Shown: positions 1 to 10,453 of the stretch, in pieces
How positions within the stretch are numbered: the stretch's first letter is position 1
How the letters are laid out: every line of letters starts with the position of its first letter
Origin: Ostrinia nubilalis
Lineage: Eukaryota > Arthropoda > Insecta > Lepidoptera > Crambidae
Assembly (NCBI RefSeq): GCF_963855985.1
Contig: NC_087100.1
Location: 5,119,001-5,183,000 of the forward strand
DNA length: 64,000 bases
Reading direction: 5' to 3'
Translations under genes and position numbers: made by a program
The notes under the pieces: generated by a model
What the model was told of the DNA's origin: nothing
Database searches by the model: none
The model's input: only the letters and a program-made list of their open reading frames with translations

Positions 1-223
1 GTCATGGCCGAAGGAGACGTGGTTAGCCACAGTTTGATCCAAGCTCCTAATGAAGAGATGTCTCAACTTGTAAACCAAGAATTACATAATGATAATGACG
101 TCTATGAAGATGTTCAAACGAATTCGTTGTTGGAGAACATTGTAGAAGAAAGCACTCAGATGAATACAGTTCCGACAGCAGTAAATGATAGTATAGAAGA
201 AACTTCCGTATCTAATATAGCAG
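1..223 (+). CDS. RhoGEF exon A (partial, N-terminal region)
   Basis: The reading frame is open from base 1 (codon GTC). The exon probably continues beyond the left edge or begins close to it. The donor is CAG|GTTTGT, leaving one base (phase 1) that completes an Asp codon with the next exon. The peptide is acidic and Gln/Asn-rich with no recognisable domain. The Met at base 4 need not be the true start. Confidence 0.75.
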
Positions 224-3200
224 GTTTGTATCAATTTTACTTATATTAATTTATATTTCACATTTATGATTCTTATTATTCAAACTAAACGTTATTATTT
301 TTCTTCTTTTTTTTTCAGATAATGAGATTCCTAAAATACCGATATTGCGTCGGTCAGAATCTGAGCGTTTGACGTCAACAGTATCAATATCACCACCGAA
401 GTTTTTGGATACCATGGCTTTACGACCTAAAAGCAAACATGGGCATACAAGTCAAGTTTTCTTATCACCTGTAATTGAAACTATTATTGAGACATCTGTT
501 CAACAGCCAAAAGACAATGTCTCTTTATCACCTAAATCAAATGAAATAAAGACCAACAGTCATGAACATGACATTGAACCCGGTAACTTGAGTGACAGCA
601 GTGATATAACACGAAATATCTTAAAGAATTTGCGTCGTGGCATCTCCGAATCACCAGAACCTCCTCCTAGATTGAAAGCTAAAGATCGTTCAAAGTCAAA
701 GAAACACACATACGTCAAGACACGATTTGTGAGGAACAATTCGTCAAGTTCTGCGAGTGATGAATGGTCAGATGCAAATGATTACGAACAAAAAACTATT
801 TTACGTGTCAAACAGTTTGATTCTGATGAAGCTGATGATACTAAAGGCACAAATGTGTTTAAGTCAACTGAAAGTGAACCTCGAAAAACTTCTATTCAAA
901 TAAATGGAAATGAATGCTACTCTACAATGAATGTTAGTAGTGATACACCGATTTATTTATCATCAGTTGTAGTAAATGATGACTTTGGTAATTCTTGCAA
1001 TACGTACCAGACAGGCACTACTGTGACCATAAGTGTGGGAACTCCACAAAAAGAAGTAAAGAAATCTAAGAGCCAGATTTACATTGGTGCTGTCTTATCG
1101 GATGCAAAAGAAAAGAAAGAGGACGGGAATACTTATGAGGAATATTATAATGATAAGAACAACGACAAAAATATATCAGACGCCAATGAGCTCTCGTCTA
1201 TTTTAAGCGATCCTGTAGAAGCGGTAAAAAGAAATCTAATACCACATGTTTGTGGAAAGAAGGATGAACATTCCAACGAAGACAGCAAGCAACAAGATGG
1301 AAATTTTGTTACAAAACTATTTGATGACCCTTTCTTTGGCCATTTAGCTGAAGGATTAGATTCGAACTTAGTAAAAAAATTGATAGAAAACTCCTTAATA
1401 AAACTCCAAGAAACAAAGAACCAGGAGTGGACAGACAGTGGTAAAATGAAAGTTGAAAAACTAATTGAAAGCTCCCTTAAAAACATGAAATTGGAAATGG
1501 AAAAAACTGATAGTAAATGTGAAGACGAAAAACCAAAGAATCAAATGAAAGTTGAAAATGAAGAATCCACTGAAAGACAAATAATCGATACGTCCGTTAG
1601 TAATGAAAACGATGAAAGCGGCTGCTCGGCTCCCTATGAAAGTATGGAGTATGAAAGCGGGGCCATGGGAATATTTTCTGATCTCGATCCTATGTCAGAT
1701 TGTTACAATGCATCAGCAAGTGAGCTATCTACTGAGGATGACACAAATTCTACAAGGTCCAAGTTTTACCAAATGCTTGTTGATGCTGCCCTTTGTGAAA
1801 TAGAAATAGGAAATAATACAGATGACGATCATCATTACGAATCAATCCGCCTTAACAGTGATCCCATTTACGAGGAGATAGGAGATATGCCACCACCTCT
1901 ACCAGCAAATCCTCCTCCTAATTCGTTGTCACTTATGGATGATGAGAAACGTAGTGGTTCACGATCAATATTTGAGGGAGCATCAAAGTATGATATTCTA
2001 TCTTATCTAGTTGATGCAAAAGAGAGAGGCATTGATGACGAAGAAACATACATTACCAGCTATTCAAATGGCAATGATTCTTCAAACTTATTGAACGAGT
2101 CTAAGGACAAACGCACCACTGGTATTATTGACACTCACCTAAGTAGTAATACTAGTCAGCTATCAAACGCTTCAGATTCTAGTGAAGACAACTCTTTGAC
2201 AATCAATAATGAAATGTTAGAAAAATCTGCGATATGTAAGAAAACTTCTGCTGAAATTGAAAGAAATGATTCTGGTGTGGGATCTGAAACTAGTAAATCT
2301 TCAAGAAGTAGACTACAAGGAAAAACTTCACCTTGTGGTACAATAAGTGATAAAGATACGCCAATTCATCTTTGTGAAGACTGTGACACCGCAGTAGAAA
2401 CTCAAGTGACAGAACAGGGTATGTTAATCACTATTGTTTGATTTTATTGTAAGTTTTGAAATGATTTTTATCTAATGTGAGACTATTTTTCAGGATCAAT
2501 ATACGCTCCGTTAGTATGTCGTAAATGTGCCAAGAAAAGAGCAGAGAGAAAAGAAATAATCACAGAAATAGTTGAGACTGAAGAGAAATATGGAAGAGAC
2601 TTGCAAATTATATTAGAAGAGTTTTACAAACCCATGTTGGTGGCTGGCTTGCTGACACAAGAACAATTGAGTGCAATTTTCTTGAACGTTGAAGAGCTAA
2701 TTGACAACAATCAAGTATTATCCGAGAAGTTACGGGATGCTCTTGAGATCGCCGTTGACCAGGGAGATGAGGTAATTTAGCTTTTGTTATCTTCATCTCA
2801 TAAAAGACTTAAAATTTGATCTCAAACACTATTATTTTTGGCATAAAATAAAATTGGACTTACGGAATTTCTCTTATTTGTTTTTTTCTTTACAGGATCT
2901 GTTGACAGTGAATGTAGGCAAAATTCTTCTGGAGTGTTCGGGTATGCTGTCTGCGTTCCAGTCGTACTGTGTGAAGCAGGCTGGTGCTGCATTGCTGCTG
3001 GCTGGTCTTGAGAAGGAGAAGGAACTCCTGAGGATATTCTTACGCGTGTCTCAGATGGAAAACGCAGTCTTGAGGCGAATGAATTTGAACTCATTTCTTA
3101 TGGTAAGATCTTCAGGATTTTTATTTGCTCCTTTTGGTTGAATATTGTCAATCTCTATTGTCGCCGAACGTATTTAAATCTGTTGATTTTTTTTAAATAT

Positions 3201-6200
3201 CTAAGTAGTTTTCGTAATAGAGAACCCATGTGCAATACACATTTGGACCCATGCGCTCCCTTTTGCCTCTGGTAAATTCACCATCAATCCCTAATTTCTA
3301 AGTGAGCCCTATGGTAACATTTATCAGGAATTTTGTTTTCATAGAGGTCATTTTTAAAAATTAGGGATAGATGGTGAAAACGGGCATAAATGACCTCATG
3401 ATGACGATGAGTGCCTTGTGATATGCGTTAGATTTCATTAAAATCTTTCAATCCAGGTGCCAGTACAACGCGTGACAAAATATCCACTCCTTCTCTCGCG
3501 GCTGTACCGTGCCACGGCTGCGTGTGCGACCGAGCGCGAGGACGTTCGAGCGGCGCAGCGCTGCGTGGAGTCTAGGCTTGAGGAGATCAACGCAGCGGCC
3601 GCAGCGGCTGCAGCGGCTGCGAGAGACGTGCCACTGTGGCGGCGGCTGGCGGCTGCAAGGCGGACTGCGCACGACCTACACGTGGCCGATATCAGGCTTA
3701 GGAAGATGGCGGTTGATGTGCTAGACTGGAATCATGATGATGCCAGGTGGGTGATTTTCGTTAAGGGTTTTTGGCGACAGATCTGGCAATAATCAGTCCT
3801 TGAATGAAGCCATGCTAAGGTCTGTTGCGTTAAAATTACTGTGATTTCATTGATAGTCAACGGTAACTTTCTCAAAAGATTAAGGTAATTAATTTGCTCA
3901 CTTCTATGTGTGGATCTGTGGTGACAGCCAATCAAACCATGCATTTTGTTGTGACATAATATTTGTCATAAACTAGGTTCATAAGTTGCCACTCTAACTT
4001 AATTTTCTGTCGTTTTTAAAAGAGCATACTGTCTATGTACTCTATTACTTTTAATTTGATCTAAGTAACAAATCAATGCGTATTATTCGACATAAGATTT
4101 CCTTTCAAACATTGTTACTGAACAAAAATATTAATTAGCTCGGTCATTATCTCTAATAGCTAATTACGTTGCCTCATGCCCTTAGGTTTCCACAAAAAAT
4201 AACAGCCATCAGACAACTTTTTAATTTGCTTTTTGTGCCAATTATTTGTAAGTGAAAATTATTACTGTGGCCCATTCTTCTTAATTGAAATAAAATACTG
4301 CGATGTTGAGAGCGAAAGATTTATAAAATGCTGCTGTAAATTCTAAATGTGTCGTTTCAATATCTAGATCTATCTTAATACTTACGCAAGATCTATTAAA
4401 TCCCGTTTCTAAAGCCCATAATGAGCTTGCTTACAACAAACAATCACCATCAGCTTTAATCTCCACAATTACACAGATTTAATTAAAAAATAAACGTTTA
4501 GCCCTTTGGATAATTCTGAATGTTTCGGCGAATTGTATTCAGGCACATCGCCCTGCTATTGGTGGATGGGACAAATGATCCCATTACTAGATCCATTGCG
4601 GGTCGCAGGTTTGGTTCCAGTCAGAGTCGTAAGCTGATGCGGAAATAAATATTTAATTTTGTCGTCAAGCTGTGATCGTAAGTACCTACCTGAAAAGAAG
4701 ATACGTCATCTTCTGATTTTAAAGGAGTTTACCTATTCAATTAAGCATTAGTTGGTTTCCAGAAGAGGAAAAAAGGCTGTTGTAGAAATGATAAAAAAGA
4801 AGAAAGGGTTTCATAAAGAGTTAAATTGTTTGTATGGAAACATCACGTCAAAGTCAGACTAAGCCAAAGTCAAGCAGTGTCATATCATTAGCGATTTTTA
4901 GACAATATCTTCATTATTGGACAACTTTTCATGAGTTTAAGAATACGAGCTTTGGATCCATTTTGTTACCAGTAATTAGCTTAATTATATCTTTAGATTA
5001 TAATAAGATTAAGTGGACTCTTGTCACTTGCACCACTCTGCTGATAATCGTCGCTTTAGTGCCAGTAACGGCAGCAAGAGCTATTCCCGGGGCTCTTTAT
5101 TACTCTAACAACACAAATACAAGTAATTATACGTGTAAAAAGGAAATAACTTTTGAAGACGAGCACTAATGTTAATTTAAACCTATAAAATCAAAAGCTC
5201 TTGAGTTCTAACTGGATTATTAGAAGCAATTTTTATCTCGACCCCATTTTATGGGAGCTAAAATGGCGGCTTAATATGCCCGCTTTGCATTGGAAATCAC
5301 GCTATAAAATATTGAGAAATAAAGTACGTAAATGAAATCAGATGAAGCCCATTCACATCTTGAATAGGACTTACGCCTCACTGGTTAAACTAGGAATTAG
5401 TTCTATATTTACTGATGAAGATTCTAGGGTCTAAAAGCAGTTCAATACAGGTTCTATTTCAGTTATAAATGATTAAAATTAGTATGAAAGGTCTTCAAAC
5501 TGATGTGGTAATGAAAAATAAGTTTTAAAAAGCATTTTGAGTTTGAAGTGGCCTTGAAAATCGTGTAATGTAATTATGTAAAGTCTAAGTGCCTATAAAG
5601 ATTTTCTTTCATGGACTTGGCAGTCACATTGCGGCACATTGTAGGAGCTAAAGAAAATAAAATCGTTGATCAGTATAGACTACGTGATATACAGTATAGC
5701 GAATACAATTTGACTGAAACTCCAGGAACCACGCACCCTGAGGTGCCCAATTTTATTTTAACTTAAGCAAGCTACTCTTTGCTCTATCCAAATTTGATCA
5801 TCAATTCATTTTGTTTTCTATTTCCATGTTGTTAAGGTTCGCAATGGAAGGCAAGCTGCTGTTCACCCAGCCGAATGACAACAACTGGCGGAAGGGCCGC
5901 ACGATCAAGCTGACGCCGATCAACGCGCTCTTGGTGACTAACGGGAAGGTAATAAACTAAAACTAATTTTAGTTTCAGTGAAAGAATAGCAACTAAAGAC
6001 TATTTATAGACATAACTGGTTTTTCAGTTCTGGTAAAGCAAAATATAAAAGCAAGACTAGTCGAAGTCAAGACAGTTTTGGATGCAAATTATTTGATATG
6101 CAAAAAACTAATTTTAGTACACCAAGGTTAAAAGCGGAGACAGCTAAAAAGCGGTTTAAAAAAATGTTGATGTTGATATTAAGATGTAGACTAGTGCTTG

Positions 6201-9200
6201 TAGCTAAATAATACATAGGTATTACATTTTCTTAGCGACATGGTTTCTTACGTCATATGTTTTCCTAATCACTACTTGATTTGAGAGCGTAGAGAAGCGA
6301 TTTGTATCTCATAGAAATCGAATGTTATTAAATTAATTCAACTTTTAATCCTTAAAATTGTAATGTTTTGTAACTTTTAGGCGGTTACCACACTGCGCCG
6401 CGCTCCGCCGCGGAGCGCGGGGCGACAGATTTAATCATTGTATGCAAGTAGGTACTTCAGTTTGTATAGAGAAAACACGCGCGGCACTTCACACTGACAA
6501 CGCGTCCGCGCGCGTGATTTTTTATATGAAAATCACGCGCTCCGCGGCGGAGCGCAGCGCAGTGTGATAACCGCCTTAATTTTTATTACTTACTAATTGA
6601 AAACATATTCCAGCCAACGACCACCCACAAAACGAACGAGATTCGCGAAACGAGAGAGCAAAGGGACCGCGAGGCGCGCGAGAGAGAGGGCGAAGCTCTC
6701 TTCGCTCGGAGCGGAGTGAGAGAGGCCGCTCTCCTGCTCGTAAGAGAGAAAGCCGGGAGATACACGCTGCAGAGAGAGCCTCTCTTTCTAGACCGGTGCG
6801 TGGTCGCAGCTGATCACGAGCCGGAACACTTCTTCGAGGTCCACGAGATAACCACGAAAGATTCGTATATTTTCAAGGTGAGTTTTTATCTTATTCTAAA
6901 GGTGGATATTAAAATATACGAATTGAGAATGATATAGAGCATTACCTCGAGCATTTTTATGAAATATAATGTTCATAACGAATGGTACAATAAAGGTAAA
7001 AGCTCAGTTTCCAAAGCACGTTTGGTTCGAGAGAGTGATATACCAGATCATATCATAAAGCGGCTCGTTGTTCTGTTACAAGTAAATGATCTAGTCTATA
7101 CTCACCCTTAATAATTAACCCTAAAGACATTAATCTTTGCTGAAAATAAACTATTGAAATGTTAAAGTAACTATGTATAGCTTACCTGGTAATATAACTA
7201 GTCACTGGACACATTATCCCTACAGACTAAGAGTAGGCGCACACCGTTGATTTTTAGTTGGCCGATAGTTGTGCCCGATTTTAATTTGTATGAAGAATCG
7301 GCCAAATCGAATCGGCGTAGTGTGCGCACTCCCATACATGCCCATACTGATCAACTGCCCGACTAAACTATCGGCCGACGAGAAATAAACGGTGTGCGCC
7401 TACTCTAAAAAATGCGAATAATGTAGCCTTTACTGCTGTATTTTTTGCCTGTTTTGCTATCCTCTTGAGGGCTTTTCCTTTGAGTAAAGGAACCTGAAAA
7501 GGGAATATAAATAGAAATTAATTGTTTTACACAGAAAAGAGACTGAGCTCGTCTTATCATGATTCTTAAAGACTGCATTAAAGAAAGGCGTAATTGTTTT
7601 TGCGTTAACGTCATAAAAACAAAACACTGCGAAGTGCGCCAAAGCAAGTGGCTAAAAAATAAAGGGCTTAACAATGGGGGAAGAATTAAACGCGTAAAAG
7701 AGAAAATTTGGAGTTGCAAAACCATCGCCTGTTATCTTTCTGCATCATTACGATGCTATTTCGAATTTCTGTATGTCAATTTTACAAACTAACCACATTA
7801 AAGTTTCTTTATTTTATTTTTATTTTATTTATTTGGTTTACCAATAATTTAAAGTTTGTGAAGATTTTTCGATTCGATTTCAATTAGTTAATTGATTGGG
7901 TGACTTGAGACTATCGAATCGACATAGGTAGACGTGGATCATTTAATTTGATATTAAATCAAATTCAAATTATTTTTAATATGGTTCACTTCTTCAGGGC
8001 TCATATACGATAAATATAACTTGCTCTACCATCACTTCAGCACAACAGAACTGAAATCTAGTGGTAGAAGAAACTTGGTCAGTCTGGTAGTTCAATAACA
8101 TTTTTTATTGAATACACTTACATTGAGTAAGGTTCTTTTCAATTGCTCTCTCCATAGACAAGTGGACAAATATTTTTAACCCTCGCTGTACGAGGTGGGG
8201 TGTGACACACCCCAGTCCTTTAAAAATAGCCACAATTTTAAAAATTTGCAAGTGCTGAATTTGAAATTCTCAGTAGCTGGAATTATGACACTGCTGCTTC
8301 GATCAGCGTTGCAAAATCAGTCCAGCGGTGACTACCAACTGAGTTACATGCCTTTAAAGTGCGTGTGGGTGTCACACACCCCACCTGGTACGGGACGTTG
8401 TTAAAAAGTTAAAAAAAAAAACTAACAGTTTTGGTGTAATTTATATATTTTTAGCTTTGTCAATTGAATAAAATTCAATACAAATATTATTTTTCGTGAT
8501 TTTTACGGTATCTGAAATTTTCAAGCACTTTTAGTCAAATGAGATGACTTTTAGTGCGAATCTGGAAGTTTAGTACTGAGATCCGAAGGTGTATGTGAAC
8601 ATACACTTATGGGCTACAATTTATACTTGGTGATACAATTTATGGGCTACTGAAATGGAATAACATATTTTATAAATAAATAAAATTGTTAAGCTCCCAT
8701 TTTATGCATTGAGTATACTCATTTTCTTTTATCAGAATTGTGGTAAATTGAAAACTGATGATCAAAACAAATTTATACCCTTCCAGTTTTTAATTTACTT
8801 TTAAATTATAAGTAAATACTTGTACTTTGTTAAATAAAAACGGTTGTCATAATTAAAGGCACTAATTAAAAATTACACATAGGAAACTGATTCCTAAATT
8901 ACAAGAACAACGGAAATTGTGTCTTTTTGTTTTTTTATGATAATAATGTTATAATACATATTTTCAGCTCAGAGCATTTCTTAAACCTAATTAGCATACG
9001 TAAATAATCAATATTAAATATTAAATTCCACCTAAAAAAATGTTGAATGAAAATTTTATCACTTTGTATATTGGGGTGTGTCATACCCCACCTGGTACGG
9101 GACGTAACTTTTAGTCACCTCGTACACGGAGGGTTAAAAATATAAATTTTTTTTTCGTGGCCCATGACCAGCTGTTTGAATTTCAGTTCTAAAACAAACT

Positions 9201-9875
9201 AATTAGATTCAAGTTCGGTTGTTAATGCAGTAATAACAATCTGATATGCGGAAATAATTATCGCTATTATGCTAATTTAGTTAACAGTTGATCCGTATGG
9301 AATCAATTTAATCATGTAGAAGAGTAATTATCAACTGACTGTAGTAATTCAAGTATTTGGTTTGGTTCGCGCCAAAGATGATTTGGTTAACGTAAATTCT
9401 ATCCATTTTCCAATTATCATCCTTTGTTGAAATCATTAAAATTTATTGAAATTAAGATTGAGGATCTAATTCTTACGTGAGACTTAGGGCCCTTTACCAC
9501 GGCATCGCGGCAGTTCAGTGTGCTTACCATCAGTTTACGTTAGGTGTGCGCGGTAGCGACTGCGTGCGTAATAAAATTACATTAAATGTATGGTAGATTG
9601 TACAGCGCCCCTAGTGGCTACTTTCAAGAACAAAAATCTTCATAGATTTCTTTGACGCACTAGATGAGCAGATGATGTTAGATGGAAAAATAGTTTTTAT
9701 TCATACTGCAATAAAGATCTCTAATCATATCGCTTATTTCCAGGCCGAAGAGAACGCGCGCACGCGCACCTGGTACCGCCAGCTTCAGTACCACGCGCAA
9801 GGCGCAGGCGCGTGGCGCAAGCGGCGCAACGCGCTCGCTAACATCATGATCAACCCGATGCTCACGCGAAACTGA
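1..9875 (+). CDS. Dbl-family Rho guanine nucleotide exchange factor (DH-PH), 5' incomplete
   Basis: Eight exons (1-223, 319-2418, 2494-2771, 2896-3102, 3457-3746, 5837-5948, 6614-6877, 9744-9875) joined at GT-AG sites give one uninterrupted frame of 1,201 residues plus TGA. Residues 1-755 are acidic and Ser/Asn-rich, probably largely disordered, with a Pro-rich stretch near residue 600 (MPPPLPANPPP). Cys pairs at 760/763 and 783/786 precede a DH domain (about 795-1010) with conserved region 1 (EIVETEEKYGRDL) and conserved region 3 (PVQRVTKYPLLL). A PH domain follows (about 1035-1175), with the usual C-terminal helix Trp (TWYRQLQ). By family knowledge such proteins load GTP onto Rho/Rac/Cdc42 at membranes to control actin. 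The target GTPase cannot be read from sequence. The start codon lies upstream of the window. It may be the orthologue of one of the large uncharacterised fly RhoGEFs, but I do not assign a name. Confidence 0.92.
319..2418 (+). CDS. RhoGEF exon B (2.1 kb, acidic disordered region)
   Basis: The acceptor follows a long T tract ending in TTTTTCAG. The donor is CAGG|GTATGT. The exon encodes about 700 residues rich in Ser, Asp, Glu and Asn, with several basic Ser clusters (RRSESERL, SKSKKHTYVKTRF) that look like phosphorylation targets. It also has an amphipathic pair of related segments (KKLIENSLIKLQ and EKLIESSLKNMKLE) and the Pro-rich stretch. It ends in the first Cys pair (LCEDCD). One base carries over to the next exon. 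Confidence 0.92.
2494..2771 (+). CDS. RhoGEF exon C (second Cys pair, start of DH domain)
   Basis: The acceptor is TTTTTCAG and the donor is GAG|GTAATT, phase 0. The exon begins with the second Cys pair (VCRKC), followed by a basic stretch (KKRAERK). The DH domain starts here with conserved region 1 (ITEIVETEEKYGRDLQ), continuing into the second helix (LSAIFLNVEELIDNNQVL), the typical arrangement for RhoGEF helices. Confidence 0.93.
2896..3102 (+). CDS. RhoGEF exon D (middle of DH domain)
   Basis: The acceptor is TTCTTTACAG and the donor is ATG|GTAAGA, both in phase 0. The exon encodes the central DH helices (VGKILLECSGMLSAFQSYC through LRRMNLNSFLM). The last residues are the start of conserved region 3. 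Confidence 0.94.
3268..3380. repeat. small inverted repeat in RhoGEF intron 4
   Basis: The arm at 3277-3297 (TTCACCATCAATCCCTAATT...) is the reverse complement of 3358-3378, with one mismatch in 21. It could be a short foldback element or chance secondary structure. No target duplication was seen. Confidence 0.5.
3457..3746 (+). CDS. RhoGEF exon E (DH conserved region 3, poly-Ala)
   Basis: The acceptor is CAATCCAG and the donor is CCAG|GTGGGT (two bases of an Arg codon remain). The exon carries the most diagnostic DH motif, VPVQRVTKYPLLLSRL, then a long final helix with ten consecutive Ala codons (3590-3619). It is much richer in G+C than its flanks because of Ala, Arg and Val codons ending in G or C. 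Confidence 0.93.
3747..5836 (+). other. RhoGEF intron 5, no recognised element
   Basis: This 2.09-kb A+T-rich intron is bounded by the donor at 3747 and the acceptor at 5835-5836. An open frame at 4834-5169 (111 codons) has two hydrophobic runs, but there is no other support for it being coding. I recognise no transposon here. Confidence 0.7.
5837..5948 (+). CDS. RhoGEF exon F (start of PH domain)
   Basis: The acceptor follows a T-rich stretch (TTGTTAAG) and the donor is AAG|GTAATA. The exon encodes the first PH beta strands (MEGKLLFTQPNDNNWRKGR, then IKLTPINALLVTNGK). This is the usual PH start after a DH domain. Confidence 0.9.
6380..6575. mobile_element. Harbinger-type MITE, TTA target duplication
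   Basis: The ends are GGCGGTTACCACACTGCG and its near-exact reverse complement (CGCAGTGTGATAACCGCC), each flanked by TTA (6377-6379, 6576-6578). The terminal inverted repeats extend about 40 bp and are GC-rich (GCGCTCCGCCGCGGAGCGCG on the left). At 196 bp it is too short to code. A 3-bp TWA duplication is typical of PIF/Harbinger elements. It lies in RhoGEF intron 6. Confidence 0.8.
6614..6877 (+). CDS. RhoGEF exon G (middle of PH domain with charged insert)
   Basis: The acceptor is ATTCCAG and the donor is AAG|GTGAGT, both in phase 0. Eighty-eight codons include a highly charged Arg/Glu insert (about residues 1080-1108), followed by PH strands (YTLQREPLFLDRCVV, HFFEVHEI and DSYIFK). The charged segment is probably a loop of the PH domain. 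Confidence 0.92.
7231..7405. mobile_element. Harbinger-type MITE, TAA target duplication
   Basis: The terminal repeats begin GAGTAGGCGCACACCGTT and end with the reverse complement (CGGTGTGCGCCTACTC), flanked by TAA at 7228-7230 and 7406-7408. A second inner inverted pair carries TTAGTTGGCCGATAGTT / ACTATCGGCCGAC. The length is 175 bp and it is non-coding. A related diverged copy is at 26581-26753. Confidence 0.8.
8180..9133. mobile_element. non-autonomous piggyBac-like element, TTAA target duplication
   Basis: The ends are CCCTCGCTGTACGAGGTG and CACCTCGTACACGGAGGG, flanked by TTAA on both sides (8176-8179, 9134-9137). Within the ends, GGGGTGTG(A/T)CACACCCC palindromes and a CCCCACCTGGTACGGGACG motif recur at about 8197, 8368 and 9073. 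These are probable transposase-binding subterminal repeats. No transposase frame was seen. TTAA duplication with a CCC terminus is characteristic of piggyBac elements. It lies in the last RhoGEF intron. Confidence 0.82.
9485..9650. repeat. dispersed repeat fragment (TTTACATGA/CAGCGCCCCTAGTGG type)
   Basis: This stretch shares phrases such as GTGTGCTTACCAT.AGTTTAC and TGTACAGCGCC.CTAG with sequence near 22280-22370 and 60060-60110. It belongs to a dispersed family. The class is unknown and the borders are approximate. Confidence 0.5.
9744..9875 (+). CDS. RhoGEF terminal exon H (PH C-terminal helix and tail)
   Basis: The acceptor is TTATTTCCAG and the stop is TGA at 9873-9875. The exon encodes the C-terminal PH helix (ENARTRTWYRQLQYHA), with the near-invariant PH Trp at about residue 1168, and a short basic tail ending MINPMLTRN. 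The intron before it is 2.87 kb and holds a Harbinger-type element and a piggyBac-like element. Confidence 0.92.
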   Translation, partial: AEENARTRTWYRQLQYHAQGAGAWRKRRNALANIMINPMLTRN

Positions 9876-9950
9876 GCGTACATCAAAGGATAAAGAGTAC
9901 ACTTTCAAACGATAGCTTTTGATGAGTAGGAGAACAGCGCGTCACCCTCG

Positions 9951-10453
9951 TAGCGTTCTTTTGTTTTTCTCCACGTGGAAGCTGTTTGTAGCGTTCTTTT
10001 GTTTTATTCTGCATCGAAGTGACGCGCTACCCAAAATCATGATGAACCAAAATCATGCTCACGCGTACATCAACAAATAGAGCGTACTTTTAGCGAAAAA
10101 ACAAATGAACCGTGCGTCAATTTCTTTTGTTTCAAATAGTGTTCTTTTGTTTTTCTCTCTGTTCTATTAGAATAGGAAAGAAACAAAAGAAGGCATGAAA
10201 ATAAAATACTGTTTCAGCTTACAATTCGTCAGCTGACATCTCGATGATTATGATTACAAGACACATCTTCTTTAAAAACACTCGGTTTTAAACGGGGTAT
10301 AAAAGTTTTAAAATCACAAAAGAGTTGGTAGATGACGTCTTACTCCCTATTGCGTTTAAAAATACGAGACAGTTGACAGCTCATAAAAAGTTGACAGTTT
10401 TTACTGGGTGCCCGCTCTACCCTATTTTATGGGTGAAGAAAAACAAAAGAAAA
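9951..10453 (+). repeat. repeated GTTCTTTTGTTTTTCT motif in the 3' UTR
   Basis: Near-identical copies of TAGCGTTCTTTTGTTTTTCT occur at 9951-9970, 9989-10008 and 10137-10156, with a weaker one at 10121. Reverse-complement copies (AGAAAAACAAAAGA type) lie at about 10176-10192 and 10434-10453. In RNA the two orientations could pair. Confidence 0.65.

Noticed and set aside
1145..1486. Open frame of 113 codons on the - strand
   Set aside because: It lies wholly opposite RhoGEF exon B and is a shadow of the real coding frame.
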